Under the pieces are notes generated by a model that was not told the origin of the DNA, made no database searches, and worked only from the letters and a program-made list of their open reading frames with translations. From Berkiella sp964594635 (lineage in GTDB: Bacteria; Pseudomonadota; Gammaproteobacteria; Berkiellales; Berkiellaceae), in assembly GCA_964594635.1 (NCBI GenBank), contig CAZQMV010000009.1:1-64000 (forward strand): DNA of 64,000 nt, read 5' to 3'. A program made the position numbers and the translations under genes. Position 1 is the first letter of the stretch; each line of letters begins with the position of its first letter. Shown in pieces: positions 1 to 8,746 of the stretch.

Positions 1-1
1 G

Positions 2-73
2 GTCGACTTTGGCGATAAAAACCGTGAACGGCGACCGAAAGGCATCAACGCTGCAGAGAAATATTATTTATAA
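2..73 (+). CDS. C-terminal end of an unidentified protein (partial)
   Basis: An open frame enters from the left edge and stops at TAA (71-73), leaving 23 residues rich in Arg, Lys and Glu and ending KYYL. The stretch has ordinary coding composition but is too short to assign to a family. It lies on the same strand as the ABC transporter that starts 305 bp downstream. Its identity can only come from sequence to the left of the window. Confidence 0.45.
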   Translation, partial: VDFGDKNRERRPKGINAAEKYYL

Positions 74-129
74 ATCAGTAAATAGCTAATTTTATTTCTA
101 TTGCACCTCCAATTGATCAATCTATTCCT

Positions 130-264
130 CTATTTTGCATCTGGAATATGCAAATCGCACGCTTGTGCAATTTTTGTATCGATTAAATAAAGGCTTTTGA
201 CCATTTCCAGCCAACCTGCCGCGCTTATTAGAGTGAGATCCCTTCCGGATGCAATGAGGGTCAT
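130..264 (-). pseudogene. Possible 44-aa ORF or gene remnant in the upstream gap
   Basis: The 305-bp space between the left-edge gene and the ABC transporter holds a minus-strand open frame. An ATG at 264 gives 44 residues beginning MTLIASGRDL and ending HIPDAK. The open frame extends about 20 codons further upstream before a stop, with protein-like composition (TYRNTKDIHLK). There is no convincing Shine-Dalgarno site at the ATG. It may be the remnant of a decayed gene or a small protein. No family was recognised, and nothing else was seen in this gap. Confidence 0.25.
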
Positions 265-378
265 TTTAAGATGGATGTCCTTGGTATTTCTATAAGTATG
301 CTTTCTTCCTAAAGTTAAACAATAGTCTTAGATCGGTTTTGATGATAAGGTACACGTTTTTATTTTTAAGTTAAAACA

Positions 379-2154
379 ATGGCCTTTCTCATCCTTAATC
401 GCTTTAAACATTTTATTAGCGACATCAGTAAAAAAGGATCTGAGGTGGCCCTTTTGCTCAAACCTTATTTTCGTTTCGAAAAGAGCAATTATAAAAACCT
501 ATTCCTCTTAGCAGCCATCATTGCATTATGTATCACAAGAGCCATGCTCATACTGCTCCTCAGCGACATTGGGACAACTTGGTTTGCCCTCTTTAATGCA
601 GAAGCACTCATACTCAATAGCATTATTGTTCCCACTCTCATTCTTTTTGGCTTGTACATTCCGCTAGATGCCCTCTGTGACTCTTTGATCTCCTACTGCG
701 CCAGCTCTTTAAGCAACAACGTTGCAAAGCAAATGAACAATGATTATTTTAAGCAGTTCTTTGCTAAAAGTACTTTTCATGGCACCAAAATACTTGATCC
801 ACAAAAAACGTACTCAAACAAAATCTATATCGAAGTCTTATCCAAAAATATTAAACAATTCATGAGCAATCTTGTAGGGCCCGCAGCCACCATGATCACC
901 GCATTTGTAGGCGCCAGTGTCTCAATGTATCAGCTGTTCTACTTATCACCTGGCTTACAGTTATTCGCAAGTTTCACAATCCCTTTTTACTTGCCTTTAC
1001 TCGCTGTCTGTTATGGTATTATTTCATTTATCGTTCTTCATCAATTTACTAAACCCATTCATAACCTCAGTCGACAAGAAAATAAATTAGTTCAAAGAAA
1101 CCAATCGCATTTGTATTATTGCGACAACCATTCCGAATCGATTGCTATGTTAAAGGGAGGAAAATTTGAAGCACAACAACTTCAAAATATCAGCGATCAA
1201 AGATATGACACAAGACAAGCGAAGCTTAAATATAAGTTTGGCCGAGAATTTATCAAAAAATTGAGTGAACTTGTCTCGTATCCGCTTGGTGCGTTGGTTT
1301 GTATTCCTGGCTTATTAGAGGGTATGACAACATTCATATTAGATCGTAATAGTTTTTTTGCGATTTCAACTCATTTCACAAAAATTTTGTCTTTTGTCAA
1401 CGGTTTTGCAGAGCATCATGATAAATGGATAGCGTTTTCTAATGCTCACCGCAATATACAAGCCTTTAATGAACGCACACATGATTGGCAAGTAAAGCAA
1501 AAGAAACTTAAAGATAATATTAAAGAAACAAATAACTTAGGCTTTGAAGGCAGCATCCATTTGCAAAATAGCAGTATTTTGCATAACCAAAAAATCAAAA
1601 TTGCTCCAGGTCGGACCTATCTACTCTCAGCACCTTCAGGCGCAGGCAAGTCTACCTTGCTCAAAACGTTTGCCAGGATCAACCCTCACTTTTCCGGCAA
1701 AATTAAACTGCCAAAGAAAAGCGTTTTCGTACCTCAAACGCCTTATTTTTTAAAACATGATTCTAGCTTGTTGGCCAATATTGCCTATCCTAATAAACCT
1801 GAACAATATCCGTTATCATTACTTGCAAAAATTCCCAAATGGTTAACGAAGCTAAAAATCAAAAAGCATATCATCACCGATTTGCGAGTTGAAAAAAAGA
1901 ATTGGGATCAGCTGTTAAGTCAAGGTGAAAAGCAGAGAATAGCGATCATCAGAGCAATATTACAGCAACCCGAATGCTTAATCATGGATGAACCGACTTC
2001 AGCAATAGGCCCCAGTTATGCAAAACTTGTCAAAGATTTGATCCGTGCAGAATTGCCCAATGCCACCATACTCTATACCGATCATAATCCTACAGCTGGC
2101 TATCCCGATGAAAATGTCATCGAGCTTTCTAGCACCAAAAGAAAACATAAATAA
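379..2154 (+). CDS. SbmA/BclA-type ABC transporter, fused permease and ATPase
   Basis: A 591-residue protein whose N-terminal half carries several membrane segments (first near residues 40-65) of the SbmA/BacA-like 'ABC_membrane_2' kind. The C-terminal half is an ABC ATPase: Walker A APSGAGKS (about 418-425), signature LSQGEKQR (about 512-519) and Walker B LIMDEPTS (about 534-541). This architecture matches YddA/BclA exporters or importers in the inner membrane. Family members move vitamin B12-like compounds or antimicrobial peptides, but the substrate here is unknown. It has no peptidase C39 domain, so it is not the classical processing exporter for double-glycine peptides. It is convergent with the next gene (3 bp apart). 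Class assignment is firm; substrate is not. Confidence 0.85.
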   Translation: MAFLILNRFKHFISDISKKGSEVALLLKPYFRFEKSNYKNLFLLAAIIALCITRAMLILLLSDIGTTWFALFNAEALILNSIIVPTLILFGLYIPLDALCDSLISYCASSLSNNVAKQMNNDYFKQFFAKSTFHGTKILDPQKTYSNKIYIEVLSKNIKQFMSNLVGPAATMITAFVGASVSMYQLFYLSPGLQLFASFTIPFYLPLLAVCYGIISFIVLHQFTKPIHNLSRQENKLVQRNQSHLYYCDNHSESIAMLKGGKFEAQQLQNISDQRYDTRQAKLKYKFGREFIKKLSELVSYPLGALVCIPGLLEGMTTFILDRNSFFAISTHFTKILSFVNGFAEHHDKWIAFSNAHRNIQAFNERTHDWQVKQKKLKDNIKETNNLGFEGSIHLQNSSILHNQKIKIAPGRTYLLSAPSGAGKSTLLKTFARINPHFSGKIKLPKKSVFVPQTPYFLKHDSSLLANIAYPNKPEQYPLSLLAKIPKWLTKLKIKKHIITDLRVEKKNWDQLLSQGEKQRIAIIRAILQQPECLIMDEPTSAIGPSYAKLVKDLIRAELPNATILYTDHNPTAGYPDENVIELSSTKRKHK

Positions 2155-2157
2155 GCT

Positions 2158-2895
2158 TTACGCTAAATAGTTATGTACTACTTTGCCATAAGGTAACGTC
2201 AAGTCTGTTAAAATATGGGTAGCCGATATAATCTTTCTAACAGGCAATGCCGCAACAGGAGCCATGGCATGAGGAACCAAATGTAATGCACCCTCGCCTG
2301 TCCAAGCACCTTTAACGGTCAAATCGGCCAAATAATATTCGACCAGTTCACAAATTCTGACACTACCATCCACATCGGGAATAATTTTAAGCAAATAATT
2401 TGGTGCCATGAGTTGCTCTTTTACCTTGTTAAGATCGAGGGTATTATACTTGTAACTCATTGTAGCTGTAGCTACTGCAATATTTTCATAGTTTAATTGA
2501 CCAACCAGTGTTTCATTGGTCACTTTTAAACTAGGTTGCGCTAGTTTTTTTGGAAAGCCCCAAATTTCTCGTCCTGCGGCAATGGGTGCTTCATCGTCTA
2601 AAAACATTGAATGAACATAACCACCTTTTTTACCTTTATAAGAAACCGGGATCACCTGCCCTGATTCGGTATAATCACCAAAGCCTGTTGAATCTGGCAT
2701 ACGGATGACTTCGAATTTAACAATGGGATCGGTGACTTCTAATGGTTCCGGCACGATTTCTTTAAGTAAATCCAGATCGGTTTCGTAAGTGATAATCATA
2801 AATTCACGGTTAATAAAACGATAAGGACCTCGTGGATAACACGGACTCGTTAAGGGCATAGCGAACGCTTTCTCAATTACATCACTTGGTTTCAT
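2158..2895 (-). CDS. adc: Acetoacetate decarboxylase
   Basis: A 245-residue protein matching the acetoacetate decarboxylase family over its full length. It would convert acetoacetate to acetone and CO2 in the cytoplasm through a Schiff base on lysine. The active-site signature GREIWGFPKKLA is intact, with the lysine pair at 116-117 corresponding to the catalytic Lys115/116 of the clostridial enzyme. It is the last gene of a minus-strand group: the patatin gene ends 9 bp upstream and 3-hydroxybutyrate dehydrogenase precedes that. The operon therefore joins 3-hydroxybutyrate oxidation to acetoacetate removal. Family members also include other beta-keto acid decarboxylases, so the exact substrate is inferred. 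Confidence 0.88.
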   Translation of the reverse strand: MKPSDVIEKAFAMPLTSPCYPRGPYRFINREFMIITYETDLDLLKEIVPEPLEVTDPIVKFEVIRMPDSTGFGDYTESGQVIPVSYKGKKGGYVHSMFLDDEAPIAAGREIWGFPKKLAQPSLKVTNETLVGQLNYENIAVATATMSYKYNTLDLNKVKEQLMAPNYLLKIIPDVDGSVRICELVEYYLADLTVKGAWTGEGALHLVPHAMAPVAALPVRKIISATHILTDLTLPYGKVVHNYLA

Positions 2896-2904
2896 ATTAA
2901 CCTC

Positions 2905-3990
2905 TTAAAAATCATGTAAAGTAAAACCACTGTCATCAGCGATCACTTCAAGGGGTAAGGGATCATCAAAAAGCTTTTTAACGTCATTGATACCAGCAAG
3001 AAGGCGTTGCCTAATAGAATTTTGTGAAAATTCAAAATCTTTCGTCCATAAATCAGCATCTGAATCGCGATAATGAAAGCGAATGATGTTCAACGCACAA
3101 GGATGACCAATTGTCACGTCTTCGAAGTCCAGATCCGTTTTATCTTTTGTCATCTCGTGAATAATGTGTCTGAGCCGGTGCATTTCAAAAAAGTATTTAA
3201 GAATTTCCTGATACTGACTCGCATACTCAAGATCTTTCCTACGCTTCAAAACCTCCATCATTGTGGTTGGCTGATCTTCTTCTCTTGAAAACAAATCAAC
3301 CATAAAACACAATAATTTTCTGGGCACTTTTTCTTCAAAGATAATTTTCAATGGTGTATTGCAACTAATACCACCATCCCAGTAGTGTTTATCTTTAATT
3401 TTAATGGCGGGAAATCCAGGCGGTAAAGCACTCGCAGCCATAATGTGCTCTGGACCTATTTCTTGTTCTGTGTTATCAAAGTTGACCAAAAGGCCATTTT
3501 CTACGCACACAGCACTTAAGGTTAATCTTACCTTTTGTTGATTAATTAAATTAAAATCAACAAACTCTTCTAGGGTTGTTCGTAACTCAGAGGTATCATA
3601 AAAACTGATATTATCTGGACCATCACCCACTGAGATAAATGGGCTGTTTACGCGCAATTTAAAAAAGCCTGGTTGACCATATAATATGGCACTTTCAGAA
3701 GCTAGAAAATTTTGCCATTTATGTAGTCTTCTATTATCAGTAAAATTATTTGGCAAGGATGGTGTCGAAATCTTTTGCCAAAAGGCTTTTAATTTTTCAA
3801 TTCTCTGTGACGGTTCATTGCCGGCAATGATGGCAGCGTTGATACCACCAATTGAGGTACCAATCAACCAATCTGGTGCATAATGATTTCGCATGAGTGA
3901 TTCACACACACCGACTTGATATGCCCCAAGCGCCCCACCCCCTTGCAATAAGTAGATAACACAATCATAGGGTCGTGGTGTATTTATCAT
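2905..3990 (-). CDS. patD: Patatin-like phospholipase (PatD type)
   Basis: A patatin-family lipase of 361 residues, using the ATG at 3990 that follows an AAAGGGATC ribosome site. A longer frame to 4020 would overlap the upstream gene. It shows the oxyanion loop QGGGALGAYQVG, the nucleophile elbow GTSIGG (Ser46) and the DGG dyad aspartate (Asp205). Patatins hydrolyse acyl esters of phospholipids. Just upstream is 3-hydroxybutyrate dehydrogenase, the arrangement described in Legionella as bdhA-patD, an operon reported to be needed for replication in amoebae and macrophages. It probably acts with PHB or lipid turnover. Function in this organism is inferred from that synteny. Confidence 0.85.
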   Translation of the reverse strand: MINTPRPYDCVIYLLQGGGALGAYQVGVCESLMRNHYAPDWLIGTSIGGINAAIIAGNEPSQRIEKLKAFWQKISTPSLPNNFTDNRRLHKWQNFLASESAILYGQPGFFKLRVNSPFISVGDGPDNISFYDTSELRTTLEEFVDFNLINQQKVRLTLSAVCVENGLLVNFDNTEQEIGPEHIMAASALPPGFPAIKIKDKHYWDGGISCNTPLKIIFEEKVPRKLLCFMVDLFSREEDQPTTMMEVLKRRKDLEYASQYQEILKYFFEMHRLRHIIHEMTKDKTDLDFEDVTIGHPCALNIIRFHYRDSDADLWTKDFEFSQNSIRQRLLAGINDVKKLFDDPLPLEVIADDSGFTLHDF

Positions 3991-4000
3991 GGTGATCCCT

Positions 4001-4783
4001 TTATTGCATGTACCAGCCATGACTCACTAATAAAGACTGACCTGTTAGGGCATTAGAATCGAATGAAGCAAACAACAAGGCTATTTGCGCCACATCTTCA
4101 ACGGTTGTAAATTCTCCATCGATGGTATCTTTTAACATGACTTTTTTGACAACATCTTCTTCACTGATACCTAAATCTTTTGCTTGCTCTGGGATCTGCT
4201 TCGCGACAAGTGGGGTTCTGACAAAGCCTGGACAAATGACATTCGCTCGAACGCCATATTTGATCCCTTCCTTAGCAACTGTTTTACATAAACCAACTAA
4301 ACCATGTTTAGCCGTGACATAAGGTGCTTTTAATACAGAAGCTTCCTTTGAATGCACTGATCCCATGTAGATAATACTGCCACCTTTTCCGCGTTGATAC
4401 ATGTATTTTAAACATGCTTTAGTGGTTAAAAATGCACCATCTAAATGAATGGCCAGCATTCTCTTCCAATCTTTTAGCTGTAATTCATCAATGGGTGAAA
4501 TGTGCTGTATCCCAGCATTACTAACGAGAATATCAACGTAATCATACGTTTTAATCACTTTATCTACGCCAGCATTCACTTGTTCTTCATTGGTTACATC
4601 CATCGCAACCGCCATTGCCTCAAGTCCACTATCACGAAATGCCTTTGCTGTGGCTTCTGCTTGAGCAGCATCCAAATCCGCAATAACCACTTTAGCGCCT
4701 TCGGTTGCATAGGTATGAGCAATCGCTTTACCTATCCCACTTGCAGAACCCGTAACAATAGCAACTTTATCTTTTAAGCGCAT
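4001..4783 (-). CDS. bdhA: 3-hydroxybutyrate dehydrogenase (SDR family)
   Basis: A 260-residue short-chain dehydrogenase. It has the NAD-binding loop TGSASGIGKA (11-20), the NAG motif near residue 90, catalytic Ser142, and Tyr155/Lys159 in YVTAK. Length and the C-terminal region ending in GWYMQ fit bacterial D-3-hydroxybutyrate dehydrogenases, which oxidise 3-hydroxybutyrate to acetoacetate with NAD. It is the first gene of the bdhA-patD-adc group, and the next gene starts about 10 bp after its stop. With the PHA synthase 2 kb away it indicates storage and reuse of polyhydroxybutyrate. Confidence 0.9.
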   Translation of the reverse strand: MRLKDKVAIVTGSASGIGKAIAHTYATEGAKVVIADLDAAQAEATAKAFRDSGLEAMAVAMDVTNEEQVNAGVDKVIKTYDYVDILVSNAGIQHISPIDELQLKDWKRMLAIHLDGAFLTTKACLKYMYQRGKGGSIIYMGSVHSKEASVLKAPYVTAKHGLVGLCKTVAKEGIKYGVRANVICPGFVRTPLVAKQIPEQAKDLGISEEDVVKKVMLKDTIDGEFTTVEDVAQIALLFASFDSNALTGQSLLVSHGWYMQ

Positions 4784-4957
4784 AAGTAACTCCTAGCAAT
4801 GTTTTTTATACAGTATGAATTGAGCTCGTCATATTATCATCGGCTAATTTCAAGCACAGCTTAACCATAAACTGGATATAAATGACTTCAAGCAAATCAT
4901 GGTTTGTGTCGAAAATACTTTGTAGTTCGCAGTTCATCAGCCTTAAAGAGTGATGTC

Positions 4958-5806
4958 ATGACCCAAACTGATCCCAGAAATGCTCTTTATCAAAAAATTA
5001 TACAAAATGTGAAAGAAAACAAAATTCAGCTTCCCTCGCAACCAAGTATTTTCGTTACTTTACAGAAATTGAGTCAAGATCCTGATGTCAGCAGTACGAA
5101 ACTCTGCCAAGTCATAGGGCAAGATCCCGCTTTAGCTGGCAGAATTATGAGCATTGCCAATAGTCCTATTATGCGAGGCTCCGTTTCCATCGCGAGTCTT
5201 GATTTCGCGATCAACCGATTAGGTGTACGTTTTGTTACTTATGTCTCAATGGGACTTGCACTTAAACAGCTTTTTATTGCAAAAAATAAACCTATTGAAG
5301 AACGCATGCAATTTGTCTGGACTCATAGCGGCAAAGTCGCGGCTAATGCTTACGTTTTAGCAAAATCATTGCGATTATTTCCACCTGAAGAAGTGATGCT
5401 AGCAGCGCTTGTGCATGAAATTGGTAAGCTTCCTATTTTAACCTATGCGGATCAAACGCCAGATTATCTCAACCAATTAACATTACTTGATCAAACCATT
5501 AATAGCTTACATCCAAAATTAGGCAAAGAGATTCTGATTTTCTGGAAATTTCCAGAAGAAATTGCCTGTATCCCTGAAAATGTCGCTGATCTCAATTTCA
5601 AATCTAATAAGCCAGTTATGTCAGATATTATCCAAGTAGCAAAGCAACATGTTCTTCATCACGGAACGCCAGAAGGCAGAGGGGGGGAATTTATGGAACA
5701 AGAAAATCCAGCCTATATGCGCCTTGAGATTGACCAACTGCTGGATGGTATGGCCATGAAAAACATGAAAAGAGAGTTAACGACCCATCAACAACTATTT
5801 TCTTAA
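4958..5806 (+). CDS. HDOD-domain signalling protein
   Basis: A 282-residue protein from the ATG at 4958. A TTG frame extending to 4904 is less likely. It is almost entirely an HDOD domain: the LPSQPSIFVTLQKLSQDPD start, the QDPALAGRIMSIANS segment, and the degenerate HD site in ALVHEIGKL. HDOD proteins are noncatalytic relatives of HD phosphohydrolases and act in signalling or regulation. No output domain is attached. It is a single gene divergent from bdhA with a 174-bp spacer. The cellular role cannot be predicted from sequence. Confidence 0.8.
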   Translation: MTQTDPRNALYQKIIQNVKENKIQLPSQPSIFVTLQKLSQDPDVSSTKLCQVIGQDPALAGRIMSIANSPIMRGSVSIASLDFAINRLGVRFVTYVSMGLALKQLFIAKNKPIEERMQFVWTHSGKVAANAYVLAKSLRLFPPEEVMLAALVHEIGKLPILTYADQTPDYLNQLTLLDQTINSLHPKLGKEILIFWKFPEEIACIPENVADLNFKSNKPVMSDIIQVAKQHVLHHGTPEGRGGEFMEQENPAYMRLEIDQLLDGMAMKNMKRELTTHQQLFS

Positions 5807-5827
5807 TTCGACTAGAAATTCCAAGGA

Positions 5828-5862
5828 TAGCATTATAAAATACGCATGGTTTTATAATGCTA
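5828..5862. promoter_or_regulatory. Perfect 13-bp inverted repeat overlapping a -10-like box
   Basis: Arms 5828-5840 and 5850-5862 are exact reverse complements (TAGCATTATAAAA) around a 9-nt spacer. The right arm contains TATAAT (5853-5858), and AAGGA (5866-5870) lies upstream of the ATG at 5880. Without a clear U-tract it looks more like an operator over the promoter of the following small gene than a terminator, though it could end the HDOD transcript. The role is inferred. Confidence 0.5.
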
Positions 5863-5879
5863 GCTAAGGAATAAAAAAC

Positions 5880-6182
5880 ATGTCTTTAATGTATCAATTT
5901 GGAAGGCAAGATCAAATAGAAGAAGCCACAAAAGCGGTTACTTTCAACGTTGAACCTTTAATGTGTATGGAAAAATGTGCAAGTAGAATCGCTTTTGCAT
6001 TAGCGAAACTTAACATTCCAGCACAAAATCTGGCATTCGATATTCCCAATAAACTTGTCACTGTCACAATGCCTGAAAGCATGGAAAATCAGCAAGTGAT
6101 CGACATTTTGGTGGCACATGGTCGCAAAACTTCACTATATGAACCTGCTACAATGGGAATGGGCTTTGGGTTTGGTAAATAA
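5880..6182 (+). CDS. Small HMA-like protein with unusual MCMEKC motif
   Basis: A 100-residue protein preceded by an AAGGA ribosome site. Residues about 20-85 have the pattern of a heavy-metal-associated (ferredoxin-like) domain: a beta strand, a cysteine loop followed by a helix (ASRIAFALAKL), then two strands and a second helix. The metal loop reads M28-C29-M30-E31-K32-C33, so the cysteines are spaced CxxxC rather than the usual CxxC. The C-terminus is Met/Gly/Phe-rich (MGMGFGFGK). It may bind copper or another soft metal or may have lost that role. The upstream palindrome suggests control by a repressor. Domain assignment is by pattern only. Confidence 0.55.
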   Translation: MSLMYQFGRQDQIEEATKAVTFNVEPLMCMEKCASRIAFALAKLNIPAQNLAFDIPNKLVTVTMPESMENQQVIDILVAHGRKTSLYEPATMGMGFGFGK

Positions 6183-6189
6183 AAGGCAA

Positions 6190-6855
6190 CTATCTCGGCC
6201 GTAGACGATACGGCCCTTTTAGAGTGGTGTTTTCAATAGGTGAGAGAGAATGACATATTACCGCTCTATGATAAAATGCCACTCTTGTTTGATCTTTTAG
6301 TAGTAGTTTTACTTCCTTATCTGTCAGTGGAACTGTGAGAGCTTTTCCCTTTTTATTTCTCATAACAAGTTCTTCTTGATCGATGAGTGCATCTTCTGCA
6401 ATTAATTTTCTGAGGTTTTTCATTTCTACACTGTAATCTTCGTCTTCATCTTCATCATAGTCATCTTCATTCCAGCTCATGATGGTAAAAGCAGCTTCTG
6501 CCTCTGCTTCGCTTTCAGATGAAAGTGTTTCATCCTGAAAACTTAACTCTTCTTCATCTTCCTCTTCATCAGTACCCTCTGGATCAGCAATACGCGCTTG
6601 TACTTTTTGATTGACTCTCTTGGCAACTGCTGCCACTGCTTTTAAAGCAACATAAGAACCAAAAACAATGGCACCTGCTTTACCCGTCTGGTAAGCGAAA
6701 TGGAGCGTGGATTTTAAGCCATAAAGGGTTGCTTGTAGAGTCGCATCTACAAGTTCTTTGGTAGCTATGGCGGGATCAATCTGATGACTTACACTATAAG
6801 CCACTAACGCTATCGCTCCAGCACTGCATAAGAGGAGTTCTGATTTAGTTAACAT
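6190..6855 (-). CDS. Hypothetical protein with N-terminal hydrophobic helix and acidic linker
   Basis: A 221-residue protein not assigned to a family. Residues about 5-22 are hydrophobic and a second helix (about 55-75) is Ala/Val-rich, so it may be membrane-attached. It then has a long Asp/Glu-rich stretch (about 90-145, with several EEDEE and DEDED runs), and a basic C-terminus. Strong acidic linkers of this kind are seen in some secreted proteins of intracellular bacteria, but no secretion signal is proved here. It is convergent with the HMA-like gene (7 bp) and lies downstream of phaC. Confidence 0.6.
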   Translation of the reverse strand: MLTKSELLLCSAGAIALVAYSVSHQIDPAIATKELVDATLQATLYGLKSTLHFAYQTGKAGAIVFGSYVALKAVAAVAKRVNQKVQARIADPEGTDEEEDEEELSFQDETLSSESEAEAEAAFTIMSWNEDDYDEDEDEDYSVEMKNLRKLIAEDALIDQEELVMRNKKGKALTVPLTDKEVKLLLKDQTRVAFYHRAVICHSLSPIENTTLKGPYRLRPR

Positions 6856-6897
6856 GCGGCCTAAATTATCATATTTTTTAAGCTTATGCAGAGTTTT

Positions 6898-8673
6898 TTA
6901 GCTGTTATTGATCTTTTTCTTCACATTTTTACCCGGAGCATCAGGTAAATTTGATTTAAGATCCCTGGAAGAAACCATCTTACCAGAAAGTTGACTTAAC
7001 CATTTCTGCCAATGCTCCCACCAGGACCCTTCTATTTTAGTCGCTTCATATAACCAACTGGCAGCACTTTTAAACGCTTTAGGCTCCTTGTCATTCTGGT
7101 AATAACCATATTTATTCGCACTTGGAGGATTCACAATCCCCGCTATATGCCCTGAACCACCTAACACAAAAGTCACGTTCGCAGCGACTTGTTTAGCCCC
7201 ATTAAAACAGGCTAACCACGGCGCAATATGATCTTGCTCTGTTGCTAAAAAATAGCAAGGTATGTTCACATTTTTTAACGTTAAAGGGGTTCCAAGCCAC
7301 GACATTTTTTCTTTGATTAATTGATTATGTAAATACAAATTTTCAAGATACTCATTAGCCATCATAGCCGGTAAATGCGTTGAATCTTGATTCCAATAGA
7401 GTAAATCAAAAGCATAGGGTTCTTTATCGAGTAAATAATTATTGATAACATAAGGCCAAAATAATTCGTTGGATCGCAGCGCATTGAAAACACTCATCAA
7501 TAAACGCCCATCTAAATAACCTGTTTGATTAATTCTATTCTTCAATAATGCAAGCTGAGCATTATCTATCATTAAACCTAAATCACCCGGTCTTTCAAAA
7601 TCCAGTAATGTGGCTAAAAAGGTTGTGCTGTGGATGAGATTTTGTCCTTTTGACTTTAAATAAGCTAAAGTGAGTGCTAACAAAGTACCACCAATACAAA
7701 ATCCTAAAGCATTAATTTGTTTAACCCGGGTTTCTGTTAAAACAGCATCAATCGCTGGTAATAAACCTTGTGACATATAATCGGCAAACGTGGTGTCCCG
7801 GTAAGTCACATCTGGACTCACCCATGAAATCATAAACACCGTATACCCCTTATCAACAATCCATTTTGCAAATGAATTATTTTGTCGCAAATCAAGCACA
7901 TAATATTTATTGATCCAAGGAGGCACAATTAACAAAGGAATGTCGTGCACTTTTTCAGTGGTAGGCGAATATTGTATTAATTCAATAAGATGGTTTTTAA
8001 ATACGATTTTGCCTTTTGTAGTTGCCAGATCAATACCTACTTCAAATGCTTGAGTGTCAACCATCAGTGGATTAAAATAACCCTGCCCTTGCTGTAGATC
8101 TCTAAAGAATTGCTCAACACCATGAAACAAATTCCCGCCTCTTTTTTCTAAGGTTTGTAGCAGTACTTCAGGATTGGTTAGGATAAAATTGCTGGGTGAC
8201 ATCGCATTGAGAATTTGTTTTACAAAAAATAATATTTGTTCTTTTTCTTTACTATCTGTGGAGTGCTTATCTTCTATTAGTTTTATAACATGCTCACAAA
8301 ACAGTAAATACCATTGCTCATAAGCATAAAACCAGAGGTTCTCATGCCACAAAGGTGATTTAAAACGTTTATCTGTTAGTGTAGGTGCTCTAAAAGGAGG
8401 AATGGACTTATCAGCCATTTTTTCATAAAGGTGATTAATCAGCTGGTAAAAATCCTTAGCGAATAAGATCTCTTCTTGCAGCAATGTTTGTGGCGAGCGG
8501 CTGATAAAATTGGTATACCATGCCGTCAATCTGCTGCTGACCAAGGTCATTTCTTGCAAATTATTCCTGATAATTTGCTGACTACTTAATAAAGCATGCA
8601 TACCTTGAAAATAGGCATTGGTAAGCTTTTGCGAATCTTCAAATAGCTTCTTGTAACCAGTATCTGGTTTCAT
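6898..8673 (-). CDS. phaC: Class I poly(3-hydroxyalkanoate) synthase
   Basis: A 591-residue PHA synthase, close to the 589 residues of the Cupriavidus class I enzyme. It polymerises (R)-3-hydroxyacyl-CoA into PHB granules. The lipase-box variant GFCIGG places the nucleophile at Cys326. The other triad residues are Asp481 (EQDHIAPW) and His509 (GSGHIAG), at the spacing of the class I family. An N-terminal domain of about 190 residues precedes the alpha/beta-hydrolase core. No phaA, phaB or phasin is adjacent, but bdhA, patD and adc lie 2 kb away on the same strand, so synthesis and use of PHB are both represented. Confidence 0.93.
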   Translation of the reverse strand: MKPDTGYKKLFEDSQKLTNAYFQGMHALLSSQQIIRNNLQEMTLVSSRLTAWYTNFISRSPQTLLQEEILFAKDFYQLINHLYEKMADKSIPPFRAPTLTDKRFKSPLWHENLWFYAYEQWYLLFCEHVIKLIEDKHSTDSKEKEQILFFVKQILNAMSPSNFILTNPEVLLQTLEKRGGNLFHGVEQFFRDLQQGQGYFNPLMVDTQAFEVGIDLATTKGKIVFKNHLIELIQYSPTTEKVHDIPLLIVPPWINKYYVLDLRQNNSFAKWIVDKGYTVFMISWVSPDVTYRDTTFADYMSQGLLPAIDAVLTETRVKQINALGFCIGGTLLALTLAYLKSKGQNLIHSTTFLATLLDFERPGDLGLMIDNAQLALLKNRINQTGYLDGRLLMSVFNALRSNELFWPYVINNYLLDKEPYAFDLLYWNQDSTHLPAMMANEYLENLYLHNQLIKEKMSWLGTPLTLKNVNIPCYFLATEQDHIAPWLACFNGAKQVAANVTFVLGGSGHIAGIVNPPSANKYGYYQNDKEPKAFKSAASWLYEATKIEGSWWEHWQKWLSQLSGKMVSSRDLKSNLPDAPGKNVKKKINNS

Positions 8674-8746
8674 GATATCACTTAAGTGCGCAAAACCTTT
8701 ATATCGGCATAGTGCTCTTAAATAACACTGTGGGTACTTTCAGCAC

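Noticed and set aside
4502..4777. Plus-strand open frame of 91 codons
   Set aside because: It is the antisense of the well-supported 3-hydroxybutyrate dehydrogenase gene and has no ribosome site.
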